Below, piece by piece: positions 12,857 to 19,842 of a stretch of DNA of 20,100 nucleotides. Each line of letters starts with the position of its first letter. Position 1 is the stretch's first letter. Position numbers and translations under genes: made by a program. This DNA is from JAZDEU01 sp043808545 (GTDB taxonomy: Bacteria > Patescibacteriota > Patescibacteriia > JAZDEU01), in NCBI GenBank assembly GCA_043808545.1, contig JAZDEU010000038.1, positions 1 to 20,100 of the forward strand. Direction: 5' to 3'. The notes below the pieces were generated by a model, which saw only the letters and a program-made list of their open reading frames with translations, made no database searches and had not been told where the DNA came from.

Positions 12857-13171
12857 TCAAATAATCCGTATGCCTGTTTTTTTAATTTCATAAGTTAACG
12901 GATTTGATCCTGAATTAAGCTCCTCTTTTGTTAGCCCGATCGGTTCTAAACGAGTGTCCACTTTTCTAGCGTATTCCCATAATAACGACTCATTATCATC
13001 CCAATCAAGTTTAAACCTTTTAGATATAACGGCAATGTCAATGTCGCTCCATTTATGAGCTTTTTTTTTACTGTAAGAACCGAATAAATATATAGCATCT
13101 ATCGGAAAGTTATTTTTTTCAAGTTTTTTAGCGTAATTTTTTATTATTTTTTTTACTTTAATGTCTGGCAT
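12857..13171 (-). CDS. MNT-type minimal nucleotidyltransferase, orphan
   Basis: 104 residues of the DNA polymerase beta-like nucleotidyltransferase fold, as in MNT antitoxins. It has LFGSYSKKKAHKWSDIDIAV with GSY at 31-33 and metal-binding D43 and D45. In characterised MNT/HEPN pairs such a protein adenylylates and silences the HEPN toxin (established for some members). Here no HEPN gene adjoins: the upstream neighbour is the end of smc, and it has its own promoter. It is a paralogue of the protein at 18151-18477, and both end in the identical EIKKTGIRII. It may cross-act on that HEPN protein or be a relic. The ATG at 13171 has no Shine-Dalgarno. Confidence 0.82.
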   Translation of the reverse strand: MPDIKVKKIIKNYAKKLEKNNFPIDAIYLFGSYSKKKAHKWSDIDIAVISKRFKLDWDDNESLLWEYARKVDTRLEPIGLTKEELNSGSNPLTYEIKKTGIRII

Positions 13172-13214
13172 AATTTTTTATATTTTTTCTGACTTCGTTT
13201 GGTTTCATAATTTT

Positions 13215-13242
13215 AGTATAGCATAAATTTACATAATGACAA
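13215..13242 (-). promoter_or_regulatory. Promoter for the orphan nucleotidyltransferase
   Basis: Read on the minus strand: TTGTCA (13242-13237), a 16-base spacer, TATACT (13220-13215). The start point would be near 13208, about 37 bases before the ATG. Confidence 0.6.
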
Positions 13243-13283
13243 TAAGAAATGCTTTTAAATGAGCTTACTTAATGCTAACATCC

Positions 13284-15998
13284 TTACCTCTTAACCGCAT
13301 TCGCCGCTTCTTCAAATTTTATGCTTAGGAGTTTTGAAACGCCGTCATCGCCCATTGCGACGCCGTAAAGAAGTTCCGCTTTGTGCATCGTCGCTCGGTT
13401 ATGGGTTATGACAATGAACTGCGATCTATGAGAGAGCTCGTCTAAAATGTTTGAGAGTTTAAATGAATTTGCTTCATCTAAGGCGGCATCAACTTCGTCT
13501 AAAACGATGAAGGGAGCTGGATTATTTGAAATTATTGCGCAGATAAGCGCGATAGAAGTTAGCGCGCGTTCTCCGCCTGAGAGCATATTGATGCTCGCAA
13601 CTTTTTTGCCAGGAGGAGTCGCTTGTATTTCAATTCCGAAAATAACTTTTTGCTTATATTTTTTTAACGGATTATTCTGCGCGGTGTCTTCTTTTAGTCC
13701 ATCCATTGCCTGCCCCGCTTCACAGTTCTGGGGCGGGGAGAGGGGTGTTAATTCGTCATTTTCTCCTGTTTCATCAGCATCTTTCTGATCGTCAGTCTTT
13801 TCTTCAATAGCTTCTTCAATTTTTAAAAGTTTTGCGTTTCCTCCTTTAAAAAGAATTTTAAAATATTTTTGAAATTCCGTATTTATCTCATTGAACGCTT
13901 TTTCAAATTTATGCTTTATAGTTTCGTCAAGTTCGGCGATGACTTTTTCTAAAGAAGATATAGCGCGTTTTAAGTCGTTCACTTGCGTTGATAAAAATTC
14001 ATAGCGCTCTTTTGTTTCAGTGTATTCTTTTTCTGTCTCTGGATCAATTCCTCCGATTATCTCCAAGCGGCTTTTAATTTTATTTATTTCGCTAATTAAG
14101 TTTTCTGGATTATCATTGCGTTCAAAATTTTCATCTAAAATTATTTCTTCATTTTTCATCTCCTGCTCTAAATCTTCTTTCTTCGTTTCTACTTTCGCTA
14201 AGTTTATTCTTAAAAAATTTATTTCTTCGCTGAATTTATTTATAACGCGCTGTTTTTCTTGATACTCTCTTTGGAGAGTGAATAATTTTTCCCGCTTATC
14301 TTCTTCTTTTTTGTTAAATCCATCTATTTCGCTTGATATTTCATTTATTTTTTTATTTATAATATCTAACTCGCCTTCTATTTTTTTATTTTCATCTTCC
14401 AGCTGTTTTAGTTTATCCGCATTATTAGGAGATCCTTTTTCCGCGTTTAAAATTTCTTTTTCTAAACTTTCTTCTTCAGACTTTATTTTTTTAAAAGATT
14501 CAGTTAAAAACATTTCCCGTTCTTTTTTTCCGTTTATTTCAAGCAATGCATTATTATAGTTTACAATGATTTTTTCTTTTTTTCCTAGAATTTCAGATAG
14601 TTTTTCTTTTAATTCATCAAGTTCTCCCCTTACTTCCTCCTTTTCTTCCGATATTTTAGAGATTATTTCAGTGAATTTAATGCGGATAATTTTTGCGTCT
14701 TGTTTTATTTTTTCAAATTCGCTAATATCTTTTATTGTGTCAAAAAGATTGAGAAGATTTTCGTATTCTTTGTAGATTTCTGAAATGTCTTCTTTTAACT
14801 TGGCGCTATCTAATGCTTTTGGGAAAATTTTCAGCTGCAAATCGTTTAGCGCCTGTTCTATTTTATTTTTTTCCTTGTCAATTTCTTTCTTCTCATCTGA
14901 AATATTTTTTATTTTTTCATTGAGCGTTTTTATAGAGGATGAGAGCGAGGATAGATTTATAGAAATTTGTTCGCTTTCTTTTTTTATTTCATCTTTTTTT
15001 CTTTCCATCCATACGAGATCTATTTTCCCTATTTTTTTATATTCAACTTCTTTGTCCGCTTTTATAACCGTCTGTTTTCTAAGAAGCAAATTTTTTTCTT
15101 CAATTAAAGAGTTATATTTATCTTTAAGTTTATTGAATATTTCATTTCTTGATTCCTCGCCTTTTAAATTCTGCATTTCTTCTTCAGTTTTTTTTATTTT
15201 ATCTTCCAGTTCATTATGTTTTTTTTCTAAACTTTCCAACTCATTGCGCAAAATATTTTCCTGATCGTCAAATTTTTCTTTTATGCTTCCAAAATAACTT
15301 TTTTGCAAATTTCTAAGTTCTTTAAGAAGCGCCTCTCTTTTTTCTAATTTTTTTACCTGCCTTGTGAGGGATTTTAAGCGAGGTTCTATTTCTTTAATTA
15401 AGATGTCCGCTTTCGTTAGATTATCATGGCTTAAGATAAGTTTATTTAAGGAAAAATTGCGTTTTATTTGGTATTCTTTAACTCCTGCGGCTTCATCAAA
15501 AAATTCTTTTCTTTCATTTGGAGGAGCGATAAGAAAATAATCAATCATTCCTTGCCCGATTACACTGTATGTCCTTTGCCCGATTTGCGCTTTTGCGAGT
15601 AGCATCTGGATGTCAGAAAGCCGCACTTTATTTTTATTTAAGAGGTATTCGCTTTCTCCATTTCTATAAAGTCTGCGCGTTATCCCGATTTCAGAATAGT
15701 CTATCGGCGCGCGGCCTGATTCATTATTTAAAAATAAAGAAACCTCGGCGAAACCAAGCCGAGCTTTTTTATCAGAGCCAGAGAAAATAACATCTTCGCT
15801 TTTTTTAGCGCGAAGAGTTTTTACGCTTTGCTCTCCTAATACCCATCTAATCGCGTCAGCGATATTAGATTTTCCCGATCCGTTAGGTCCGACAATCGCG
15901 GTAATTCCTTTATTTCTTATAGTTTCTTTAGGAAAATGGATCGTTGTTTTTTTAGCGAATGATTTGAATCCTTGTATTTCTATTTTTTCTAAGTACAT
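13284..15998 (-). CDS. smc: Chromosome segregation protein SMC, short and without a visible hinge
   Basis: 904 residues, against roughly 1150-1200 for usual bacterial SMC. SMC dimers organise and disentangle chromosomes using ATP. The N-terminal head (1-170) has FKSFAKKTTI, Walker A GPNGSGKS (37-44) and IGQRTYSVIGQG. The C-terminal head (about 700-904) has the signature LSGGERALT (807-815), Walker B FIVLDEVDAALDEAN (830-844) and VITHN. Between them lies about 520 residues of coiled coil. The normal central hinge with its glycine-rich motifs is not seen; residues about 388-450 are a less regular helical stretch instead. The head has an extra segment at about 725-785 that includes repeat-derived sequence. 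The ATG at 15998 (MYLEKIEIQGFKSFA) matches the family start. ScpA and ScpB are not in the window. Confidence 0.9.
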   Translation of the reverse strand: MYLEKIEIQGFKSFAKKTTIHFPKETIRNKGITAIVGPNGSGKSNIADAIRWVLGEQSVKTLRAKKSEDVIFSGSDKKARLGFAEVSLFLNNESGRAPIDYSEIGITRRLYRNGESEYLLNKNKVRLSDIQMLLAKAQIGQRTYSVIGQGMIDYFLIAPPNERKEFFDEAAGVKEYQIKRNFSLNKLILSHDNLTKADILIKEIEPRLKSLTRQVKKLEKREALLKELRNLQKSYFGSIKEKFDDQENILRNELESLEKKHNELEDKIKKTEEEMQNLKGEESRNEIFNKLKDKYNSLIEEKNLLLRKQTVIKADKEVEYKKIGKIDLVWMERKKDEIKKESEQISINLSSLSSSIKTLNEKIKNISDEKKEIDKEKNKIEQALNDLQLKIFPKALDSAKLKEDISEIYKEYENLLNLFDTIKDISEFEKIKQDAKIIRIKFTEIISKISEEKEEVRGELDELKEKLSEILGKKEKIIVNYNNALLEINGKKEREMFLTESFKKIKSEEESLEKEILNAEKGSPNNADKLKQLEDENKKIEGELDIINKKINEISSEIDGFNKKEEDKREKLFTLQREYQEKQRVINKFSEEINFLRINLAKVETKKEDLEQEMKNEEIILDENFERNDNPENLISEINKIKSRLEIIGGIDPETEKEYTETKERYEFLSTQVNDLKRAISSLEKVIAELDETIKHKFEKAFNEINTEFQKYFKILFKGGNAKLLKIEEAIEEKTDDQKDADETGENDELTPLSPPQNCEAGQAMDGLKEDTAQNNPLKKYKQKVIFGIEIQATPPGKKVASINMLSGGERALTSIALICAIISNNPAPFIVLDEVDAALDEANSFKLSNILDELSHRSQFIVITHNRATMHKAELLYGVAMGDDGVSKLLSIKFEEAANAVKR
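13706..13753. repeat. GC-rich palindromic insert inside smc
   Basis: CCCCGC (13713-13718) and GCGGGG (13733-13738) are arms of a palindrome within a GC-rich patch in an otherwise AT-rich gene. It encodes about residues 749-765 (LTPLSPPQNCEAGQAMD) in a head loop that is not conserved, and it keeps the reading frame. Confidence 0.5.
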
Positions 15999-16013
15999 AA
16001 ATAAAAAAATCAA

Positions 16014-16200
16014 AAGTCAAAAGTAAAGTGAAAAATTATAAAACAAAACGGTAAATATCTTTGTCCTTCCACTTGAGGTCGCAAATTGTGACCTCAAAGA
16101 ATATAGCATAAAATAAAAAAGCAATATAATGCGACTTATCTATATTTTACAATATATTGCTTTTGAAAGCAAGGGAAAAAAGTTCAGTTGATTTTTTTTA
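16014..16200. other. Spacer between miaB and smc with palindrome and promoter
   Basis: 187 bases. It contains an inverted repeat (16073-16097: TTGAGGTCGCAA against TTGTGACCTCAA, one mismatch) whose core matches the palindrome at 12786-12806. It also holds the smc promoter candidate and short AAAAGTCAAAAGTAAA units like those at 9531-9617. Confidence 0.55.
16144..16172 (-). promoter_or_regulatory. Promoter candidate for smc
   Basis: Read on the minus strand: TTGCTT (16172-16167), a 17-base spacer, TAAAAT (16149-16144). The leader of about 140 bases would contain the palindrome at 16073-16097. Confidence 0.4.
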
Positions 16201-17550
16201 TTATCTCCCCTCCATTCCGAAGGAAGTTGCTTTTAATATTTTTATATTTATGAAATTGCCTATTAAATCCCCCCTAACCCCTCTTTGAGAAAGGTGGGAA
16301 TGAGAGGAATGATTGGATTTTATTTTCATATTTATAAATTGCGCAGTTTTTCCGATGCAGTAATCATCAGTCTGACTCTCAACTAGTACGCGGACGGTTT
16401 TTCCTATAAATTTTTTATTATTTTCTAAAGCAGTCTTTTTTAAAATTTTTGTTAAAATATTTTCGCGTTCGGCTTTTTTTTCTGGCGCAACATTATTTTT
16501 TAATCCGTACGAGGCAGTGCCAGCTCTGGGAGAGTAGCGCGCGATATACGCCATTGTGTATTTTACTTTTTTAAATATGTCAACCGTTTCTTGAAAATCT
16601 TTTTTTGTTTCTTTAGGGAAACCGACGATAACATCTGTTGAGAACATAATATTTGGAATGCGCGCTTTTATTTTTTTTATCAGTCCCAAATAATGAGTTT
16701 TAGTATATTTGCGATTCATCGCTTTTAAAATTTTATCGCTTCCAGACTGAATCGGGAGATGCAAATAAGGAGTAATTTTTTCGCATTCCGCGATTGCGCT
16801 AATCAATTCATCAGTCATATCTTTTGGATGGCTTGTCGCGAAACGAATCCAAAAATCGTATGGAATGGAATTTATTAGGCGGAGGAGGGCTGGGAAATTA
16901 ATGTTTTTTTTATTTTGTGAGTCGTTATAACTATTAACATTTTGTCCGAGCAGAAAAATTTCTTTATAATCATTTTTTATAAGCCGGCGGATTTCATTTA
17001 ATATATCTTTAGACGGACGAGAGTATTCGCGTCCCCGCGTGTATGGCACAACGCAGTATGAGCAGAAGTTATTGCACCCTGTCATAATCGGAACATAAGC
17101 TTGAAAATTAGATTGATATTTTGGTTTTATGGTTAAATAATTGTAATTTATTTTTTTATGTTCAGATCTGCCAGATGAGAAACTAGAAACCCGCCTGAAC
17201 GAATCATTCGGGCAGGTTAGAAATTTGAAATTAGAAATTTGGGAAATTTTTCCTATATCACAAACAATATCAAATTTATCCGCCAGCTTTTTTTTATCTG
17301 AATCTAAAACGCACCCTGTGAGCAGAGTTTTTAAGCGCGGATTTTTCTTTTTTAATTCTTTATATTTTTGCGCGCGTCCGTAAACGCGATCAACGGCAGT
17401 TTGGCGCACCGAGCATGCGATTACTATTATTAAATCAGCTGTTTCTTCTTTAGAACACGCTGTCCATCCTGCTGATTCCAAAACAGCGGCGATTCGTTCG
17501 CTGTCGCTTTTATTCATCTGGCAACCGTATGTTTGTATATAGTAGTTCAT
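16201..17550 (-). CDS. miaB: tRNA 2-methylthio-N6-isopentenyladenosine-37 synthase MiaB
   Basis: 449 residues, a radical-SAM methylthiotransferase that adds the 2-methylthio group to A37 of tRNAs reading codons that start with U. The N-terminal cluster domain has C10, C46 and C80 (TYGCQMN, IACSVRQ, LTGCVL). The radical-SAM motif CNNFCSYC supplies C159, C163 and C166, followed by VVPYTRGREYSRP. HLPIQSGSDKILKAMNR and TDVIVGFPKET are typical of the core. A TRAM domain for tRNA binding occupies about 378-445. Two segments not found in the family, residues about 106-132 and 411-430, correspond to repeat DNA inserted in frame. The ATG at 17550 is used: the upstream TTG only supplies a GGAG three bases from this ATG. 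Close relatives (RimO, MtaB) fit less well. Confidence 0.9.
   Translation of the reverse strand: MNYYIQTYGCQMNKSDSERIAAVLESAGWTACSKEETADLIIVIACSVRQTAVDRVYGRAQKYKELKKKNPRLKTLLTGCVLDSDKKKLADKFDIVCDIGKISQISNFKFLTCPNDSFRRVSSFSSGRSEHKKINYNYLTIKPKYQSNFQAYVPIMTGCNNFCSYCVVPYTRGREYSRPSKDILNEIRRLIKNDYKEIFLLGQNVNSYNDSQNKKNINFPALLRLINSIPYDFWIRFATSHPKDMTDELISAIAECEKITPYLHLPIQSGSDKILKAMNRKYTKTHYLGLIKKIKARIPNIMFSTDVIVGFPKETKKDFQETVDIFKKVKYTMAYIARYSPRAGTASYGLKNNVAPEKKAERENILTKILKKTALENNKKFIGKTVRVLVESQTDDYCIGKTAQFINMKIKSNHSSHSHLSQRGVRGDLIGNFINIKILKATSFGMEGR
16264..16310. repeat. Repeat insert in miaB near the TRAM domain
   Basis: It contains CCCCTAACCCCTC (16271-16283), shared exactly with element B at 17723-17735, followed by CTTTGAGAAAGG. 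It encodes about residues 414-430 (SSHSHLSQRGVRGDLIG) and keeps the frame. Confidence 0.55.
17190..17216. repeat. Palindromic insert in miaB before the radical-SAM domain
   Basis: CCCGCCTGAA (17190-17199) and TTCGGGCAGG (17207-17216) pair at nine of ten positions around a seven-base loop. The surrounding bases include repeated TAGAAAT units. It encodes about residues 112-121 (TCPNDSFRRV), in a linker that is short in other MiaB proteins. Confidence 0.55.
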
Positions 17551-17599
17551 ATACTCCAATTTAATCAGATTTTAAATAAAATGTCTAGAATTTTTTTTC

Positions 17600-17627
17600 T
17601 TGACTTTGCGAATAAAAATGATACACT
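17600..17627 (+). promoter_or_regulatory. Promoter for the HEPN/MNT operon
   Basis: TTGACT (17600-17605), a 16-base spacer and TACACT (17622-17627). The start point near 17634 is almost exactly the left end of element B, which separates promoter and gene. Confidence 0.5.
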
Positions 17628-17635
17628 ATAAATAG

Positions 17636-17780
17636 TTAGTGTTGAAATAGTTTTCATTTTGTTTCTCCACCTTTATAAGGGGGAGTTAGAGGGGGTAAAA
17701 TTTGGCTAATTTTTAAAAACCACCCCTAACCCCTCCTTGGTAAGGAGGGGAAACTTTGCGACTATTTCAACAGCAACTAA
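17636..17780. mobile_element. MITE-like element B between promoter and HEPN gene
   Basis: The left end TTAGTGTTGAAATAGT (17636-17651) and right end ACTATTTCAACAGCAACTAA (17761-17780) are inverted repeats, with four bases missing on the left. They match the ends of element A (9161-9335). The inside is a GC-rich imperfect inverted repeat: GGGGGAGTTAGAGGGGGT on the left against CCACCCCTAACCCCTCC on the right. It has no coding capacity. Confidence 0.65.
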
Positions 17781-17782
17781 AT

Positions 17783-18181
17783 ATGCATAATTTGAAAGGA
17801 CAAATTGATTATTGGAGAAAGTCAGCGGAGGATAATTGGGATGCCGCTAATGTTTTATTTAAAAGCAAACATTATGATTTTTGTCTTTTTACTTGCCATT
17901 TGGCGATAGAAAAATTATTGAAAGGGTTGGTTGTTATTGAAACAAAAGAATATGCGCCGCGTATTCATGATTTGGAAAGGCTGGCAGTTTTAGCAAAGTT
18001 GTCTTTAGAAGAAGGACGGAATATGAATTTAAAGATCATCACAAGATTTTGCATGGCTTGCCGTTATCCAGATGAAAAATTTACATTTTATAAAAAATGC
18101 ACTAAAGATTATACAGAAAAATATTTAAAAATTTGCGAAGAATTATTTTTATGGTTAAAAATGCAATACCCCAAAAAGTAA
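17783..18181 (+). CDS. HEPN-domain protein, likely toxin of a HEPN/MNT pair
   Basis: 132 residues, all helical: a HEPN domain. It has the family's opening helix (WRKSAEDNWDAANVLFKSKHYDFCLFTCHLAIEKLLKG in two helices, residues 11-48), IHDLERL (61-67) and RYPDEKFTFY (94-103). In characterised HepT/MntA systems the HEPN member is an RNase silenced by its nucleotidyltransferase partner. The classical R-x4-6-H site is not obvious here; R94 with Y103 nearby is a possible variant. The ATG at 17783 is chosen, because the upstream in-frame start at 17756 lies within element B. It overlaps the next gene by 31 bases, so expression is coupled. Neither toxicity nor RNase activity is shown by sequence alone. 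Confidence 0.82.
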   Translation: MHNLKGQIDYWRKSAEDNWDAANVLFKSKHYDFCLFTCHLAIEKLLKGLVVIETKEYAPRIHDLERLAVLAKLSLEEGRNMNLKIITRFCMACRYPDEKFTFYKKCTKDYTEKYLKICEELFLWLKMQYPKK

Positions 18182-18477
18182 AAAAAGAAGTTGAAAAATA
18201 TATTTCAATATTGAAAGAAGACAAATTGCCTATTAAAGAAGCAATTTTATTTGGTTCGTATGCTACTGGAAAACAGCGCAAATGGAGTGATATTGATTTA
18301 TGCATTATTTCTCCAAAATTTAAGAATTCGTGGGATGCCACAGAGTATTTGTGGTTTAAAAGAAAGATTTTTGATGTAAAATATACGATTGAGCCAGTCG
18401 GATTCAGTCCGAAAGATTTTCGCGAATCAAGTTCTCTTATAAATGAAATAAAAAAAACAGGAATACGGATTATATAG
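18151..18477 (+). CDS. MNT-type nucleotidyltransferase, likely antitoxin partner of the HEPN protein
   Basis: 108 residues with the minimal polymerase-beta nucleotidyltransferase core: ILFGSYATGKQRKWSDIDLCI, GSY at 35-37, metal-binding D47 and D49. In known pairs it transfers AMP to the HEPN toxin. The ATG at 18151 lies within the end of the HEPN gene; an earlier TTG at 18133 is less likely. It is clearly a paralogue of the orphan at 12857-13171: same length, aligned motifs, and the same last ten residues. A strong terminator follows directly. Confidence 0.85.
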   Translation: MVKNAIPQKVKKEVEKYISILKEDKLPIKEAILFGSYATGKQRKWSDIDLCIISPKFKNSWDATEYLWFKRKIFDVKYTIEPVGFSPKDFRESSSLINEIKKTGIRII

Positions 18478-18481
18478 ATTA

Positions 18482-18524
18482 AAAAAGCAGGCGGTGCGTA
18501 AATTTAGCGTGCTGTCTGCTTTTT
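18482..18524 (+). terminator. Terminator after the HEPN/MNT operon
   Basis: AAAAAGCAG (18482-18490) pairs with CTGCTTTTT (18516-18524). The stem continues inward with G-U pairs to a TAAATTTA loop, giving a long hairpin with a T-run. Confidence 0.75.
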
Positions 18525-18583
18525 AAATTTTTTTCTCGATGCCGTAATTTTTTTGAGGATTCAGAAGAAAAGTGAAAAGATTA

Positions 18584-18844
18584 TTAATGATATAGTTTGC
18601 TATGGCCGCCTATTGCCGCAAATATGCATTCTTCCGAGCCATTATATTTATAAATAGCTCTTAAATCTCCCGAAATATTTATACTGCGATAATCTAAAAA
18701 TTTGCCTTTTAGCGGATGATTATTTAAAATCGGATTAAATGGTTCATTGCAAAAAAGCTCCAACTTATTTTTGATTTGCTCTTGTGTTTTGGAGCTTAAT
18801 TTTTTATATTGTTTTTCAAAATTTTTATGGAAGCGGATTATCAT
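18584..18844 (-). CDS. YafQ/RelE-type mRNA interferase toxin
   Basis: 86 residues of the RelE superfamily, closest in pattern to YafQ: an N-terminal FHKNFEKQYKKL helix, then NNHPLKGKFLDYRSINISGDLRAIYKY and GGHSKLYH at the end. YafQ toxins cut mRNA in the ribosome. Compared with E. coli YafQ catalytic residues (H50, H63, D67, H87), this protein has H43, D60 and H81, but N56 where the second histidine would be, so activity may be altered. The ATG overlaps the end of the antitoxin gene by four bases (ATGA), the usual arrangement. Confidence 0.85.
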   Translation of the reverse strand: MIIRFHKNFEKQYKKLSSKTQEQIKNKLELFCNEPFNPILNNHPLKGKFLDYRSINISGDLRAIYKYNGSEECIFAAIGGHSKLYH

Positions 18845-19116
18845 AGCGAAGACAAGTACTTCTTTAAATCTTTGGAACTTGAAAGCGCCGGAGATATATT
18901 TTTATTTTGTTTAATGTCTTTCTCTATTTTTCCTAAAATTTCCTCTAATTCATAAGACATCGTTGGCATAGCGTTAAAATAAACGGTTTTATTTCTTATA
19001 AATTGTTTGAGGTAGGCGTTAATTATTGCGCTTAAAGATAGTCCTAAATCTCCTGCGATTTTTTTTGCTTTTGTCTTAACTTTTTGGTCAGCTTTTATAT
19101 TGATTATAGTTTTCAT
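18841..19116 (-). CDS. RelB/DinJ-type antitoxin
   Basis: 91 residues. The N-terminal part (MKTIINIKADQKVKTKAKKIAGDLGLSLSAIINAYLKQFI across residues 1-40) is a ribbon-helix-helix DNA-binding dimer domain like DinJ/RelB. The C-terminal tail binds the toxin, which is encoded just downstream with a four-base overlap. Such antitoxins repress their own promoter. The promoter's -10 box lies in a near-palindromic ATATACTATAGTTATAT (19115-19131), a plausible operator. The ATG at 19116 is about two bases from the predicted transcript start, so translation is probably leaderless. Confidence 0.85.
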   Translation of the reverse strand: MKTIINIKADQKVKTKAKKIAGDLGLSLSAIINAYLKQFIRNKTVYFNAMPTMSYELEEILGKIEKDIKQNKNISPALSSSKDLKKYLSSL

Positions 19117-19124
19117 ATAACTAT

Positions 19125-19153
19125 AGTATATACGACGGTTATTTTACTGTCAA
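19125..19153 (-). promoter_or_regulatory. Promoter/operator of the toxin-antitoxin pair
   Basis: On the minus strand: perfect TTGACA (19153-19148), 17-base spacer, TATACT (19130-19125). The strongest promoter match in the window; the -10 box overlaps an AT palindrome centred on CTATAG. Confidence 0.8.
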
Positions 19154-19170
19154 GAGCGTTTTTTAAAATA

Positions 19171-19213
19171 AAAAAACTCCATCCGAAATGCATTAAGCGC
19201 ATTTCGGATGGAG
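19171..19213 (-). terminator. Terminator of the lipoprotein gene
   Basis: CTCCATCCGAAATGC (19177-19191) and GCATTTCGGATGGAG (19199-19213) form a 15-bp perfect stem with a seven-base loop. The A-run at 19171-19176 is the U-tract on the minus strand. Confidence 0.85.
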
Positions 19214-19234
19214 ATGTTGAAAAGAGCTGGTACT

Positions 19235-19828
19235 CTAATATCGCGGGCGAGAGCTGGCAGATGGTGTAACCTGTGATTTAATCGCAGGCGTCTCGGTAGA
19301 ATTATTCTCTAGGCACTCCTTGCACAGTAAACGATCTGGGAGCTTGAATGGGTTGGCTGAAAGTCTTGATTCGGAATAGTGTGGCTTTACCTGTCCGCTT
19401 ACAGGATCTTTCAGCATATACCATGAACCTTCGGCGTTGGACGGATAGAATAAAGCGTCAGGGTCAGATTGCGGAATAATGGCATAACCGCGTGTGGGGG
19501 CTTGCGCGATTTTTTGCGGATTTGTGTACTGTGTTGCGTAAGGAATCGGGTAGCCAATCCCTTCGCCGATGTACACATAGCAACAGCGATATTCGCTAAA
19601 TATATAAAGGTAAGTTATGTAATCCATTTGATCGCATAATTCCTTTATATCTTTTAGCATTCTCTTTTGCCGAAAATTTTTGATATTCGGCATCCCGAGT
19701 TGAGCCGTCCCTTCTCGCAAAATCCGTTCTTGTTCCGCTTGCTGTATAGAATCGCTGGAAGGTTGATAGTCACAAGCCGAGATAAAAAACATAATCAAAA
19801 CAAACAAAAATGCAGATATTTTTTTCAT
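19235..19828 (-). CDS. Predicted lipoprotein of unknown function
   Basis: 197 residues. The N-terminus is a lipoprotein signal: MKKIS, a hydrophobic stretch, then lipobox ISAC with the lipidated cysteine at 19. The mature part is not a family I can name. It has an aromatic, glycine-rich patch (YIGEGIGYPIPYATQYTNPQK), then IPQSDPDALFYPSNAEGSWYMLKDP and VKPHYSESRLSANPFKLP, and a Cys pair CKEC near the end; similar stretches occur in proteins of mobile elements, but I cannot place it. Base and codon use is more GC-rich than in its neighbours, which hints at transfer. A clear Shine-Dalgarno AAAGGAG lies eight bases before the ATG at 19828. A strong terminator follows. Confidence 0.75.
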   Translation of the reverse strand: MKKISAFLFVLIMFFISACDYQPSSDSIQQAEQERILREGTAQLGMPNIKNFRQKRMLKDIKELCDQMDYITYLYIFSEYRCCYVYIGEGIGYPIPYATQYTNPQKIAQAPTRGYAIIPQSDPDALFYPSNAEGSWYMLKDPVSGQVKPHYSESRLSANPFKLPDRLLCKECLENNSTETPAIKSQVTPSASSRPRY

Positions 19829-19842
19829 TACTTTATTCTCCT

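Noticed and set aside
13447..15264. Several Ser/Phe-rich ORFs on the + strand across smc
   Set aside because: They are antisense shadows of a Lys/Glu-rich coiled-coil gene with unmistakable SMC motifs on the minus strand.
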